Below, in pieces: positions 8,120-17,096 of a DNA stretch of 64,000 nt. The notes beneath the pieces are model-generated. The model did not search any database, was not told where the DNA came from, and saw only the letters and a program-made list of their open reading frames with translations. Numbering within the stretch: the stretch's first letter is position 1; the number at the start of each line of letters is the position of its first letter. The translations under genes and the position numbers were made by a program. Source of the stretch: Nonomuraea jabiensis (GTDB lineage Bacteria > Actinomycetota > Actinomycetes > Streptosporangiales > Streptosporangiaceae); NCBI RefSeq assembly GCF_014204795.1, contig NZ_JACHMB010000001.1:9250501-9314500 (forward strand), given 5' to 3'.

Positions 8120-8683
8120 ATGAACAAGAAGGTTGTGCCCGCGGCGATGGCCGGAATCGCCCTGGCCGCCCTGACCGTGACCCCCGCCACGGCCGCGGCC
8201 ACCCCGGTGATCGAGATCCGTCCCGGGCACAGCGCGACCGTGCAGGAGTCGGACCACGAGTTCCCCTGCCCGAAGAACGAGGTGCTGATCGGCCGGGAGC
8301 ACGTCGGGGACGAGAACGCCGACACCACCTACTGGTGCGGCCGCATCTACATCGACAACGAACAGGTGACGACGCTGAGGCTCAGCTTCCTCGGCAACAC
8401 CGAACCGGAGAACGAATCGTTCTTCGTCACCCAGGCCCACCAGGCCCTCACCGGACGCAGCCACGACGGGGACGAGAACGGCTACACCTCGTACTACACG
8501 GGCGCGCTGTTCTGGCAGGGCAAGGTCGTCAAGCTCGTCGACCGGCACTGGGTCACCTATCCGCATGAGAGCAACCACTCCACGAAGGCAGCGGCACTGG
8601 AGGTCATGACGGGCCGCTGGCACTCCGGCGACGAGAACGGCCCGACCGGCTACGAGTACGCCACGGTCACCTTCAGCGGGTAG
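8120..8683 (+). CDS. Secreted protein with three GDENG repeats, copy 1
   Basis: A 187-residue exported protein (signal peptide about 1-26, cleavage near ATAAA). The mature part holds three copies of the motif G-R-x-H-x-G-D-E-N-x-x-T-x-Y: GREHVGDENADTTYW (about 64-78), GRSHDGDENGYTSYY (113-127) and GRWHSGDENGPTGYE (165-179). The first repeat is bracketed by the only two mature cysteines (FPC and YWC). A threefold internal repeat suggests a trefoil or propeller-like fold; the acidic DEN clusters could bind a cation or sugar, which is inference. GGAGGACC precedes the ATG. The next gene is a tandem paralogue. Confidence 0.75.
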   Translation: MNKKVVPAAMAGIALAALTVTPATAAATPVIEIRPGHSATVQESDHEFPCPKNEVLIGREHVGDENADTTYWCGRIYIDNEQVTTLRLSFLGNTEPENESFFVTQAHQALTGRSHDGDENGYTSYYTGALFWQGKVVKLVDRHWVTYPHESNHSTKAAALEVMTGRWHSGDENGPTGYEYATVTFSG

Positions 8684-8724
8684 CGGCGCCCCATCCGGAC
8701 GGAACCAGAACCCAAGGACGGAAC

Positions 8725-9282
8725 ATGCAGAAAAAGGCTCTGGCCGCCGCCATGGTGGCGGCCGCCGCACTGACCCTCGTCCCCGCCGCTCCGGCTGCGG
8801 CCGCCGTAACGATCGAGGTCAGGACCACGTCCACCGCGACCGTGCGGGAATCGGACAGCGATTTCATCTGTCCGGCCAACGAGGTGCTGACCGGCCGTGC
8901 GCACTACGGGGACGAGAACGGCTACACCACGTACTGGTGCAGCCGCATCTTCATCAACGATGTGCAGGTGTCGGTGGTCCGCATCGACATCTTCGGCGCC
9001 CACCTGCAGGAACCCTCGTTCTACACCACCCCGGAGAATTACGGCCTCAGGGGCCGTAGGCACGACGGGGACGAGCACGGCTGGACGGAGTACTACCCGG
9101 CCGCGCTGTTCTGGCAGGGCAAGGTCGTCAAGCTCGTCGACCGGAGGTGGAGCGGGCAGATGAAGGAGAACGACCACTCCTCCAGGGCGTGGCCCAACGA
9201 GATCATGACCGGGCGCTGGCACGCCGGCGACGAGAACGGCGACACGACCTACCAGTACGCCAGGGTCTCCATCGACGCTTGA
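8725..9282 (+). CDS. Secreted protein with three GDENG repeats, copy 2
   Basis: A 185-residue paralogue of the preceding protein, 41 bp downstream, with AAGGACGGAAC before the ATG. A signal peptide (AMVAAAALTLVPAAPAAA) is followed by GRAHYGDENGYTTYW, GRRHDGDEHGWTEYY and GRWHAGDENGDTTYQ. The cysteine pair around the first repeat is kept. About 42 bp around the shared ALFWQGKVVKLVDR segment are identical in the two genes, although the flanks differ, which suggests a recent duplication or gene conversion. The pair probably forms one transcript. Function unknown. Confidence 0.75.
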   Translation: MQKKALAAAMVAAAALTLVPAAPAAAAVTIEVRTTSTATVRESDSDFICPANEVLTGRAHYGDENGYTTYWCSRIFINDVQVSVVRIDIFGAHLQEPSFYTTPENYGLRGRRHDGDEHGWTEYYPAALFWQGKVVKLVDRRWSGQMKENDHSSRAWPNEIMTGRWHAGDENGDTTYQYARVSIDA

Positions 9283-9289
9283 CCTCGCG

Positions 9290-10250
9290 CCGCGGGACCG
9301 AGCCTTCCTGCAGGGCCGGCCTCGGGCAACCTCACCCGGTGGACGTCGTCGCCGAGGTCGCCGCTGAGGTCGGCCAGTTCGGGCAGCACCAGCCCGGCTG
9401 CCGCCTGCGCGGCGGCCAACCGGTCACGTAGTTCCCGGACCTGTTCGGCCTCGCGCTCGCGTTCGGCCTGGGCGGCGTGGGCCTGCTGTTCGGCGGCCAC
9501 GGCGCGCTCGCGCTGGAGGTCGCGCTCGGCGCAGGACTGGCGAAGCTCCTCTTTGGTCACGCTCCTGCAGCCGGGCGGCGGCGGCCTGGCCCTGGGTGGC
9601 GGCCAGCGTCAGGCGTGCCTCGGTCGTCTCCTGCCGGGCGGTCTCGGTGCGCCTTTCGGCGGTCTCGGCGCGGGCCTGGGCCTGGCGGCTGTCGCGCTCG
9701 GCGCGCTCGCGGGCGGCGCTGGCGTCGGCGATCTCGGCCCGCAGAGCCTCGACCTGGCGGGCGTGCTCGTCTGCCGCGGCGCGCAGCCGGTCGAGCTCGC
9801 CGCGCGCCTCCTCCAGCGCGGCAGCCGTCCTCTGCTGCTCGGCCTGGGCCTGCTCCCGCTCGCGCGGGGCGTCGTCGCGGGCCTGCTCGGCCGCGCCGCG
9901 GGCGCGTTCGTGCTCGGCGACCTGGGCTCAGGCGTCGCGCGCGTCCTCCTTGGCGGCCTCGACCCGGCGGTCGGCCTCCTGCCGGACGCGCCGCTGCTCC
10001 CGCTCGGCGGCCTCCTGAGCCTCACCGGCGGCCCGGGCGCGGCGCTCGGCCAGCTCGGCGCGGGCGTCGGCCTCGCTCTTGTCGCGGCGCGCGCGATCGG
10101 CGTCGGCGCGCGCGGCCCGGATCTCCTCGAGCGTGTCCGCCACGGCCCGGTCCACATCCGCGCGCAGCCCGGCCGCCGCGGCGGCGACCTGGTCGGCCAG
10201 TGGCCCGAGCACGGCCTGGGCCTCTTCCAGGTGGGGCCGCGAATTCAAGG
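9290..10250 (-). pseudogene. Coiled-coil protein relic (KfrA-like), truncated and frameshifted
   Basis: Read on the minus strand from about 10245, the frame gives PHLEEAQAVLGPLADQVAAA and then long heptad-like Arg/Glu/Ala runs (DADRARRDKSEADARAELAE). An in-frame TGA interrupts it at 9928-9930, after which the coil resumes (AQVAEHERARGAAEQARDD). A frame change near 9555 leads to LRQSCAERDLQRERAVAAEQ and an end near 9290. The N-terminal domain is missing. The composition and register resemble the intact coiled-coil gene at 60483-61625, which is beside another tyrosine recombinase. Plus-strand frames here are shadows. Confidence 0.65.
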
Positions 10251-10291
10251 GCCATCCACCTCGGCACACCCTCGATCTCCCCGGCCGAGGC

Positions 10292-10400
10292 ATGCCCCTG
10301 CCCGACACCGAACACGCAGCCAAGCTGATCAGGAGTGGTCTCTCACCGTCAGCCGCCGCCAGCGCACTCGGCACCAGCCCGGAGCACCTCAGACTCGCTT
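10292..10400 (+). other. Possible helix-turn-helix remnant
   Basis: A short reading frame gives TEHAAKLIRSGLSPSAAASA then LGTSPEHLRLAF, which looks like the C-terminal helix-turn-helix of transposition or TniQ-like proteins. It has no start or family context and ends in unrelated sequence, so it is probably a fragment brought in by recombination. Confidence 0.3.
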
Positions 10401-10474
10401 TCATGCCGCGGCCCCCGACGTCGGGGCAGCCACAACGGCGTCGGCAAGATCGCTGCAATGGAATGGAGGAACCC

Positions 10475-10858
10475 GTGCCCAGAGACGCCGAGATCGTCTC
10501 TTCGGACGAGGTCCACGCCGGGCCGACGGACGGGGCCATGGGCAAACGGACTCCGGCCCAGGTGCTGCGCGAAGCCAGAGCACGCGACGGCGAGATCAAG
10601 CGAGGCCGCGTACTCAGGACCCTCGACGAGATGGCCGCAGAGGCGGGCGCTGCTGCCTCGGCCGCGTCGCTGGCGGCCGACCTGGAGCTGGCCAAAGCCG
10701 AGCTCAGAACCTTGCGCGCGGAGCGCGACCGGCTCAAGGCGAGTAACGCCCGCCTGCGAGAGGCGCTGAAGGAGTCCGAGGACGATCGTGCCCATTTTCA
10801 ACGCCGCCCTACACCTGCTCGATCAGCAGTCATAGGTCGAGCGAATTCTGACTCATGA
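10475..10858 (+). CDS. Short coiled-coil protein, possibly DUF6262-like
   Basis: A 127-residue protein from GTG 10475, chosen for TGGAGGA five bases upstream; the in-frame ATG at 10463 is an alternative. Residues 35-60 (PAQVLREARARDGEIKRGRV, LRTLDEMAAEAG) resemble the start of DUF6262 proteins that accompany Tn554-type recombinases, but the usual wing-helix middle is replaced by alanine-rich helix. Residues 70-105 (AKAELRTLRAERDRLKASNA, RLREALKE) form a clear coiled coil. The last 29 bp overlap the convergent membrane-protein gene. Role unknown; a DNA-element accessory factor is possible. Confidence 0.45.
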   Translation: MPRDAEIVSSDEVHAGPTDGAMGKRTPAQVLREARARDGEIKRGRVLRTLDEMAAEAGAAASAASLAADLELAKAELRTLRAERDRLKASNARLREALKESEDDRAHFQRRPTPARSAVIGRANSDS

Positions 10859-11219
10859 GAGGGACCACCGCAGCCGCAACGATCATAACCACCGCACATG
10901 CCACGACCAGTCCAAGGGTCCAGGCGTTGAACCAGCCAAACGCTACAGACAGGACCGCCGTCAGCTCGCCAACCACGAATGTCACGCAGAGCCACTCGAA
11001 TGCCAGGTGCAACCTACGGACTGACTGGCTCAGCTGGCGCGACCACTCGCCTGCCGAGCGAGGGTCCACACGTGACTGGACTTGGCGTTGACTTATGTCG
11101 TAGTACGTCGCCGCGTCCGCTGATTTTTTCTGCCGCATGAAGCCAATCTCTACTGACAGGGCGATCAAGATGGTCGGCAACACCTGCGAGGCAGTGGAGT
11201 AGAACGCTTCTGTGGCCAT
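10830..11219 (-). CDS. Small membrane protein of unknown function
   Basis: A 129-residue protein. The N-terminal SQVLPTILIALSVEIGF is hydrophobic, followed by a soluble stretch (KKSADAATYYDISQRQVQSR) and two clear membrane segments near residues 75-95 (EWLCVTFVVGELTAVLSVAF) and 100-118 (TLGLVVACAVVMIVAAAVVP). Its 3' end overlaps the convergent coiled-coil gene. I recognise no family. The base composition is slightly less GC-rich than its neighbours, which may indicate a different origin. Confidence 0.6.
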   Translation of the reverse strand: MATEAFYSTASQVLPTILIALSVEIGFMRQKKSADAATYYDISQRQVQSRVDPRSAGEWSRQLSQSVRRLHLAFEWLCVTFVVGELTAVLSVAFGWFNAWTLGLVVACAVVMIVAAAVVPLMSQNSLDL

Positions 11220-11260
11220 GCCAGGTAATCGTGATGACGTTGAACTGTGTTCCGTTGCGC

Positions 11261-11294
11261 GACGGGCCCGAAACCACGCGGGGTCGGGCCCGTC
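11261..11294. terminator. Hairpin terminator
   Basis: GACGGGCCCGA (11261-11271) and TCGGGCCCGTC (11284-11294) form a perfect 11-bp stem. It lies downstream of the WD40 gene and upstream of the small membrane-protein gene on the same strand, so it probably separates their transcripts. Confidence 0.65.
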
Positions 11295-11412
11295 GTCACG
11301 TCTGCGGATCTACCAGCCGCCCAACGGAACCGCGCCGAACCTACTAGCTCACAGACTCGCCAAGTGACACCAGAACGCGGATCCTACACAGCCGTGGTTG
11401 CCTTGGGGTACG

Positions 11413-11472
11413 GACGGGCGTCGGCTGCGGGACTCTGCCCTGTGCGACAGACGGGCGTCGGCTGCGGGACTC
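11413..11472. repeat. 23-bp direct repeat, 37-bp period
   Basis: The string starting GACGGGCGTCGGCTGCGGGA occurs at 11413 and again at 11450, each 23 bp, followed by similar CTCTGCC/CTCGCCC tails. It lies just past the 3' end of the WD40 gene. It may be a local slippage duplication. Confidence 0.6.
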
Positions 11473-11538
11473 GCCCTCTGCGGCGGCTGCGGCCCGTCGC
11501 CGTCGGCCCAGCGTGGCCCGAGCGGGCGGGGAACGTCC

Positions 11539-14500
11539 TCAGCCGGGGATGGAGGCGCCTCCGGCGGCGGCGAGGCCGGGGGCGAGCGCCCCTTGACGGG
11601 GATCTTCAGGGCACGGCGCGCTGATCTCCCCGATGCCGTACAGCTGGCGTTCCTCTGCCGTCAGAGGGCTGCCGGCCCGCCGGCACAGCAGTCCCGCGAC
11701 GGCGGAGGCGTCGGTGCTCCAGCGCCGCAGGGCGTGGTCGGAGGTGGTGAGGAGGAACTCTTCGGCGTCGCCGGTGAGGACGCCCACGCCGGTCGTTCCT
11801 TCGACGCTGACCGCCTGGCCGATCCTGTCGCGCTCGCGCAGGTCCCATATGCGGGCAGGGCCGGGGGAGATCCCGTTGGTGCTCAGCAGGCGTTGGCCGC
11901 GCGCGTCGAGGTCGACCTGCCACACTGTGCCCTTGTGGCCGCTCAGGGCCGGCAGCGCCACGGGGGCCAGGGGGCGGGTGAGGTCCCACAGGTGGATGCG
12001 CTGATTGTCGGAGCCGGCCGCGAGCAGGCGCCCGTCGTCGGTGGCGGACAGGCTCGCCACGCTCAGGGCGCCCGGCAGAGGCCGGATGAGGCGAGGGTGG
12101 TGCGGGTCTTGGACGTCCCACAGCTGCGCGCCCGCTTTGTCGGTGCCCACGGCGAGCGTGGCGGTCCTGCCGAGGAAGGTGAGCGAGGTGACGGTCGACA
12201 GCGGGCTGCGGGTGTGCGGGCGCGGGTGGCCGGGGTCGGAGACGTCCCAGACGACGAGGGCGTGGTTGCCGTTGCCTCCGGTGACCAGGGTCCGCCCGTC
12301 GGGGCTGAACGCGGCGTCGTTGATGTGGTTCTCGGTGTGGGCGTGGCCGTGGCCCAGAGGTCGGGGGGCTTCGGGGTGGGAGATGTCCCACAGGCACATG
12401 GCGGCCCAGGTCGTCGGCTTGTGTGGGTCGGAGGTGTCAGGGGCGGCCGTGGTCAGGGCGAGCGTGTGCCTGTCCGGGCTGAACGCGGCGCCGGTCAGGG
12501 GCAGGTCCTGGCAGGTGAGGGTGGTGCCGAGCGGGCGGGGCGCGCCGGCGGCGGGGACGTCCCACAGGCGGGCGGTGCCGTCGGCGCTGGTGGTGATCGC
12601 CAGCCGCCGGTCCTGGCTGGCTTTCAGCGTGGTCAGGGGGCGTACGTGCCCGGCCAGTGGGGGCAGCGGCTGCCAGCGTCGGCTGCCGTCGGTGCGGGTT
12701 CCGACGGCCAGCGAGGTGCCGTCCGGCCCGAATGCGAGCCCGAGCACCTCGCCCGGCTGGCGAAGTGTCAGGCTCCAGGACGTCTCTCGCTCCTTGTCGT
12801 GCCGGACGTCCTTGACGTTCCATATCCGGACCTGTGCGTCGATGTCGCCTGCGGCGAGCGCGGTCCCGTCAGGGCTGAAGGCCAGGTCGGCGACCGTGCT
12901 GGGGGATGCGGACAGCTCTCGCGGCCTGCTGGGGGTGCCGTCTGGCGCCAGGCGGGCGAGCAGGATCGGGTGGGCGGAGACGGCGGCGTCGGCCAGGGCC
13001 AGCGTGCGGCCGTCGGGGCTGAGCGCGACCGTTTTGAAGTTTTGCCGGTGTTCCTGCCTCGGCAGGGGGTGGGACTGCGGGTGGCGGGGGTCGGTGGTGT
13101 CCCACACGGTGGCCTGGTGGTCGCCCTCCACGGTGGCCAGGGCGCGGCCGTCGCGGCTGAGGGCCAGGTCGAGGATGTGGTCCTGGGTCGCCTGCCAGCG
13201 GTGCAGCGGTTCGGGGTGGCGCGGGTCGGTGGTGTCCCACAGGGCCAGCCGGCCGTGGTCGTCTCCGGTGGCCAGGCGGCTGCCGTCCGCGCTGAATTCC
13301 ATGGCCGTCAGGGGTCCCTGGTCACTGCTCAGATCCGGCAGGCGTACCGGCGGGCCGTTGCCACGCAGGTCCCACAGCCGGACCCGGCCCGAGTCGGTGG
13401 CGGCCAGCACATGTCCTGGGTGCACGGCGAGCCGGGCGATGGCGGCCGTCCCCGCGTGCACCAGGAGCGGGCGGTCGTGCCGCGTGGCCGCGGTATCCCA
13501 TACGCGCACGTCGCCGGCCGGGGTGGCCTCCGCGAGGATCCGCCCGTCGGGGCTGCCGGCCCATGCCGTCGCATCGGCCGGGCCGCCGCTGACGTAGCGG
13601 GTGGCGTACGGCGGGGCGGACGAGCCGATCACCGCGTTGCGGGCTTGCGGGGTGTCGGCGGCCTGCAACGCGGCCAGGGCCAGGTGGGCCGCGAGCGCGG
13701 GGTCGTTCGGGCGTACGGCGTCGGCCTCGGCGCCGAGCCGGGCCGAGACCGCCTGCGCGGCCTGCCGGGTCGCCCGGCCCGCCTGGTCCACGGCGAAGAT
13801 CGCTGCCGCCACGGCCGTGACCGCGAGTGCGGCCAGCGCTGCCGTCAGGCGGCGCCGGCGGCGGGTGTCGCGTTGCCGGCGGCGATGGGCGGCCGCCAGG
13901 AACGCGCCCTCCACCGTCTGGTCATCGGCGCAACCGTGCCACTCCTCGGCCGCCGCGAGCCGGCTGCCGCGGTAGAGGTGGCTGTCGTCGCGGCCTGCGG
14001 CCTGCCAGGCCGTGGCGTCGTCGGTGAGCCGCTGGCGTACCAGGAGTCCGACCCGGTCGGCGTCGATCCATTCCCGCAGCCGGGGCCAGGCGTGCAGCAG
14101 CGCCTCGTGGCTGATCTCGACGTGTTCGGCGTCGGCGGTCAGCAGCCGGGCGCGGGTGAACTCCTCGACCACGGCCTTGACCACGGCCTGGCCGCCGGCG
14201 CTGGCGGCCAGTGCGCGCCGCTCGGCGCGGCGGCGGGTGTCGCTGGTGCCCTCGCCGACGCGGACCAGGCCCAGCAGCACCGTAGGGGCGATCTTCTGTT
14301 CCTGCGGGGTGAGCCGGGCGTAGGCGCGCTCGGCGGTGGTGGCGACGGCGCCGTGCACGCCGCCGGTGCGTTCGTATCCCGCGACGGTGAGCATGCCGTC
14401 GGCGCGGTGCTGCCAGGTGGCCCGCAGGGTGTGCGACAGCAGCGGCAGGGCGCCGACTTCGCACGCGTGCTCGCCGAGGTCCCGCAGCAGGACCTCCACT

Positions 14501-15312
14501 AACCCCGGCTCCAGGGCCAGCCCGGCCGCGGCGGCCGGCTCGGTGATCGCCAGCCGGAGTTCGGCGCGGTCCATCGGGCCCAGCGGCAGTGAGCGGGTCC
14601 GCAGCGCCTCGCGTAGCCCGGGGTGGGCCAGGCAGTGCCCGTAGAAGTCCGCGCGTATGGCGGCCACGACGGCGGGGCCCGCCTGGGCCAGCCGGCACAG
14701 TTCGTCGGCGAAGACGTCCCGTTCGGCTTCGTCGTCGCACAGGGTGAACAGTTCCTCGAACTGATCCACGATCAGCAGGGTGCACGAGTCCGTCGGGACA
14801 TGCAGTTGCGCCATCGGGCGCGCAGTGGGCGTCAGGTAACGCACCGCCGCGGGGCCGGGCACCCGCCCGGGCAGCGCTCCGCCCGTCACGGCGGGCGTCA
14901 CCCCGGCCCGCAACAGCGACGACTTGCCCACGCCCGACGGCCCGATCAGCATCACCGGATGCCCGGCCGTGCTGGGATCGGCCAGCAGGCAGACCAGTTC
15001 GGCCGTGGCCCGGTCCCGGCCACTGAACCAGCGGGCGTCCTCGGTGCCGAAGGACGCCAGACCCGGGTACGGGCACGGCGGCGGCGCCGGCCGGGCCAGC
15101 GCCAGCAGGGCGCCTTTGGCGCCCAGCACCCGGTCGCACTCCCGGGCGAGCTCCGCTCCTGGCCGTTTCTGCCCGTTCTCCACCCGGCTGAGGTGCCCCT
15201 TCGTGCAGTACACCTCGTCTGCGAGGCCTTTGAGCGATTTACCCGCTTCGATGCGCCTTCGGCGGAGTTCTGCCCCGAACGCAGGGGTGTCCTCGTCCTC
15301 CGGCTGCTGCAT
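11539..15312 (-). CDS. XRE - nSTAND1 NTPase - WD40 repeat protein
   Basis: A 1257-residue multidomain signalling protein. Residues 11-65 are an XRE helix-turn-helix (AELRRRRIEAGKSLKGLADE, KGHLSRVENG). Residues 80-480 are an nSTAND1 NTPase beginning PYPGLASFGTEDARWFSGRD, with Walker A GPSGVGKS (124-131) and Walker B LLIVDQFEELF (179-189). A basic patch and one membrane segment (RLTAALAALAVTAVAAAIFA) follow near 500. The rest is a WD40 array with repeats such as SPDGRTLALAD and VRIWNV, probably two seven-bladed propellers. The ATG at 15312 has GGAGG five bases upstream. STAND proteins switch by ATP-driven oligomerisation; the ligand is unknown. It faces the secreted I36-like gene. Confidence 0.88.
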   Translation of the reverse strand: MQQPEDEDTPAFGAELRRRRIEAGKSLKGLADEVYCTKGHLSRVENGQKRPGAELARECDRVLGAKGALLALARPAPPPCPYPGLASFGTEDARWFSGRDRATAELVCLLADPSTAGHPVMLIGPSGVGKSSLLRAGVTPAVTGGALPGRVPGPAAVRYLTPTARPMAQLHVPTDSCTLLIVDQFEELFTLCDDEAERDVFADELCRLAQAGPAVVAAIRADFYGHCLAHPGLREALRTRSLPLGPMDRAELRLAITEPAAAAGLALEPGLVEVLLRDLGEHACEVGALPLLSHTLRATWQHRADGMLTVAGYERTGGVHGAVATTAERAYARLTPQEQKIAPTVLLGLVRVGEGTSDTRRRAERRALAASAGGQAVVKAVVEEFTRARLLTADAEHVEISHEALLHAWPRLREWIDADRVGLLVRQRLTDDATAWQAAGRDDSHLYRGSRLAAAEEWHGCADDQTVEGAFLAAAHRRRQRDTRRRRRLTAALAALAVTAVAAAIFAVDQAGRATRQAAQAVSARLGAEADAVRPNDPALAAHLALAALQAADTPQARNAVIGSSAPPYATRYVSGGPADATAWAGSPDGRILAEATPAGDVRVWDTAATRHDRPLLVHAGTAAIARLAVHPGHVLAATDSGRVRLWDLRGNGPPVRLPDLSSDQGPLTAMEFSADGSRLATGDDHGRLALWDTTDPRHPEPLHRWQATQDHILDLALSRDGRALATVEGDHQATVWDTTDPRHPQSHPLPRQEHRQNFKTVALSPDGRTLALADAAVSAHPILLARLAPDGTPSRPRELSASPSTVADLAFSPDGTALAAGDIDAQVRIWNVKDVRHDKERETSWSLTLRQPGEVLGLAFGPDGTSLAVGTRTDGSRRWQPLPPLAGHVRPLTTLKASQDRRLAITTSADGTARLWDVPAAGAPRPLGTTLTCQDLPLTGAAFSPDRHTLALTTAAPDTSDPHKPTTWAAMCLWDISHPEAPRPLGHGHAHTENHINDAAFSPDGRTLVTGGNGNHALVVWDVSDPGHPRPHTRSPLSTVTSLTFLGRTATLAVGTDKAGAQLWDVQDPHHPRLIRPLPGALSVASLSATDDGRLLAAGSDNQRIHLWDLTRPLAPVALPALSGHKGTVWQVDLDARGQRLLSTNGISPGPARIWDLRERDRIGQAVSVEGTTGVGVLTGDAEEFLLTTSDHALRRWSTDASAVAGLLCRRAGSPLTAEERQLYGIGEISAPCPEDPRQGALAPGLAAAGGASIPG

Positions 15313-15511
15313 CGAGGCCTCCGCCCATCCCGGGTGTGACTCTAGGTGCCTGATCTTATGCGAAGAGTACGCAGGTCGCGGGGCGTTGTCCGGGGCCGCG
15401 ATCGACACGGCCACGGAAAACCCGTTCCGGTCAGGCTTGGGTCCGATCCACCATCGAACCGGCGGCAAACACATGCCGTCATCACTTCGTCACCCAGAGA
15501 GAGGGTCACTG

Positions 15512-15967
15512 ATGAACAAGCTCACTGTGCGCGCCTGGAGTGGCCGCTGGGCCGTCGTCGCCGCCGTCGTGGCCGCGTTCGCCGGACCGCAGGCGGCTCC
15601 ACCCGCCCACAGCGTCTCCGCGGTCACCGGCGCGATCAGCGCCCAGGCCAGGAAGGCCTGCCCGACGGACCACCTGTGCGTCTGGGAGCGCCTGATATCG
15701 GGATGGCTCGACCGTCGCGGCAGTGACTACCTCTACCGGGACCCCTTCTCCAGCCCGCAGCTCAACAACTTCGCCGACCGCAAGCTCTACAACGTCACCG
15801 GCGCGAAGAACAACACCCGCTTCGACGTCAAGCTGTTCACCGGGCCGAACGGCACCGGCGACTCGCGCTGCCTCAGCCCCGGCCAGGCGCACGCCGTTCA
15901 CGACTCGCAGATCACCAACACCTGGCAGTCGGTCATCATCTACACCGACGACCGCGCCTGCGACTAG
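15512..15967 (+). CDS. Secreted peptidase-inhibitor family I36-like protein
   Basis: A 151-residue exported protein. The signal peptide is about 1-32 (WAVVAAVVAAFAGPQAAPPA). The mature part begins ACPTDHLCVWERL, the usual opening of I36-type proteins of actinomycetes, then LNNFADRKLYNVTGAKNNTR and CLSPGQAHAVHD, ending DRACD. Four cysteines suggest two disulfides. GAGAGGG precedes the ATG and a 13-bp stem terminator follows. The family name comes from a Streptomyces metalloprotease inhibitor; inhibition here is not shown by sequence. Confidence 0.7.
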   Translation: MNKLTVRAWSGRWAVVAAVVAAFAGPQAAPPAHSVSAVTGAISAQARKACPTDHLCVWERLISGWLDRRGSDYLYRDPFSSPQLNNFADRKLYNVTGAKNNTRFDVKLFTGPNGTGDSRCLSPGQAHAVHDSQITNTWQSVIIYTDDRACD

Positions 15968-15979
15968 TGATCCCATGAC

Positions 15980-16015
15980 CCCCGGCGCGGCGACCCCCCT
16001 TGCGCCGCGCCGGGG
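15980..16015. terminator. Strong hairpin terminator
   Basis: CCCCGGCGCGGCG (15980-15992) pairs perfectly with CGCCGCGCCGGGG (16003-16015). It lies between the I36-like gene and the convergent beta-lactamase-like relic, so it probably works in both directions. Confidence 0.8.
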
Positions 16016-16040
16016 CCCCTCCGGTGAAAAGGGGCTGCGG

Positions 16041-16745
16041 TCAGGCGTGCCAGTCGGTGACCCCGCCCGGCACCGGCGCGGCCGGGTCGTAGGGGGTGCG
16101 GCTGAAGATGAACGTGTCGAGGTCCAGATGGCCGGGCGCCACCCGGAGCGTCTCCCCGGCGTAGTAGCTGTCCAGCCCCAGCCAGGTGCCGTCGGGCTGG
16201 GGCACGAACCGGGAGGCCCGCCCGCTGCCGCCGACCGGCTCCAGCGACAGGGCGCGCTCGGGCAGCAGCCGCAGCGTGTACGGCTTGGGCCCCCAGTGCC
16301 ACAGCCCGGTCAGCGCCGGCAGATCGGGATCGGCGGCGACCGGCTGCCATTCGTCCGGCAGGCGCGGCTCGTAATGCTGCAGGATGTCCAGCAGGTCGGT
16401 CAGCAGCGTGCCGTTCACCCCGGTGGTGGTGTTGGCCATGAACAGCACCCCCACCCCGTCGGCGGGATCGGCCCACACGGTGGCCAGGAACCCCGGCATC
16501 GACCCGGCGTGGCCGGCCAGGCGCCGACCCGAGACGCGGGACAGCTGCAGGCCGAGTCCGAAGCCGCCGGTCCAGGCGTCCCCGTCGTCCACGCCGGCCG
16601 GCTCGCGCATCTCGGCGACGGTGTCGGGGCTCAGCACGTCGCCGCTGTCGCCGCCGACGAACGCCGCCCACCGCGCCAGGTCGTGCGGCGTGGACCACAG
16701 CTGGCCGGCCGGCCCTATCGCGTCGGCGTCGTGCTCGGCAGGTGC
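16041..16745 (-). pseudogene. Serine beta-lactamase-like hydrolase, N-terminus lost
   Basis: About 235 residues of the C-terminal part of a class C beta-lactamase-fold hydrolase: DAIGPAGQLWSTPHDLARWA, SPDTVAEMREP, GLGLQLSRVSGRRLAGHAGS and PGFLATVWADPADGVGVLFM. The HAGS segment is the third active-site box. The SxxK and YxN boxes that should lie upstream are missing, because similarity stops near 16745 where unrelated sequence begins. The enzyme would be inactive. It ends with a C-terminal beta-barrel-like extension (LTGLWHWGPKPYTLRLLP) common in actinomycete members. Confidence 0.75.
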
Positions 16746-16794
16746 CCACACTCTCCGTCCGGGGCATGATCGAGACAGAGCGCCAAGGTGGTTG

Positions 16795-17085
16795 CAATGA
16801 ACGCGCCTGCTCGGCCAGAGCCGAGGCTGCCCCCCGGATTTCGTGATCGGGGGTGAGGTGGCCAGGATCCCGGACTTCCGTCCCCGGCTCAAGGGGATCG
16901 GCGGTCCCCTGATGGTGCTGGCCGGCCGCCACGACCGGGCGTTGCACCCGGCGCTGCAGCGTGACTTCCAGCGCTTCGCGCCTCAGGCCCGTCTCCACAT
17001 GCTGGAGCGCAGCGGCTCGTTCGGCCATGTCGAGGAGGCGGAGACCGTCCACTCGCTGCTGCGTGACTTCTGGCTACAGGCATGA
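16795..17085 (+). pseudogene. Alpha/beta hydrolase C-terminal fragment
   Basis: The frame reads DFRPRLKGIGGPLMVLAGRH, DRALHPALQRDFQRFAPQA and HMLERSGSFGHVEEAETVHS. This is the last third of a proline-iminopeptidase-like hydrolase, containing the acid (GRHDRAL) and the histidine loop (FGHVEE). The nucleophile half is absent. Together with the flanking fragments it shows that several genes were spliced by deletions here. Confidence 0.65.
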
Positions 17086-17096
17086 CGTCCTTGGTG

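Noticed and set aside
9553..10746. Hydrophobic plus-strand frame resembling a membrane protein
   Set aside because: It is the complement of the Ala/Arg/Glu-rich coiled coil, which always gives Leu/Gly/Ala-rich antisense.
11398..14502. 1034-codon plus-strand frame opposite the WD40 gene
   Set aside because: Gly/Arg/Val-rich shadow caused by third-position GC; the minus strand has Walker and WD motifs.
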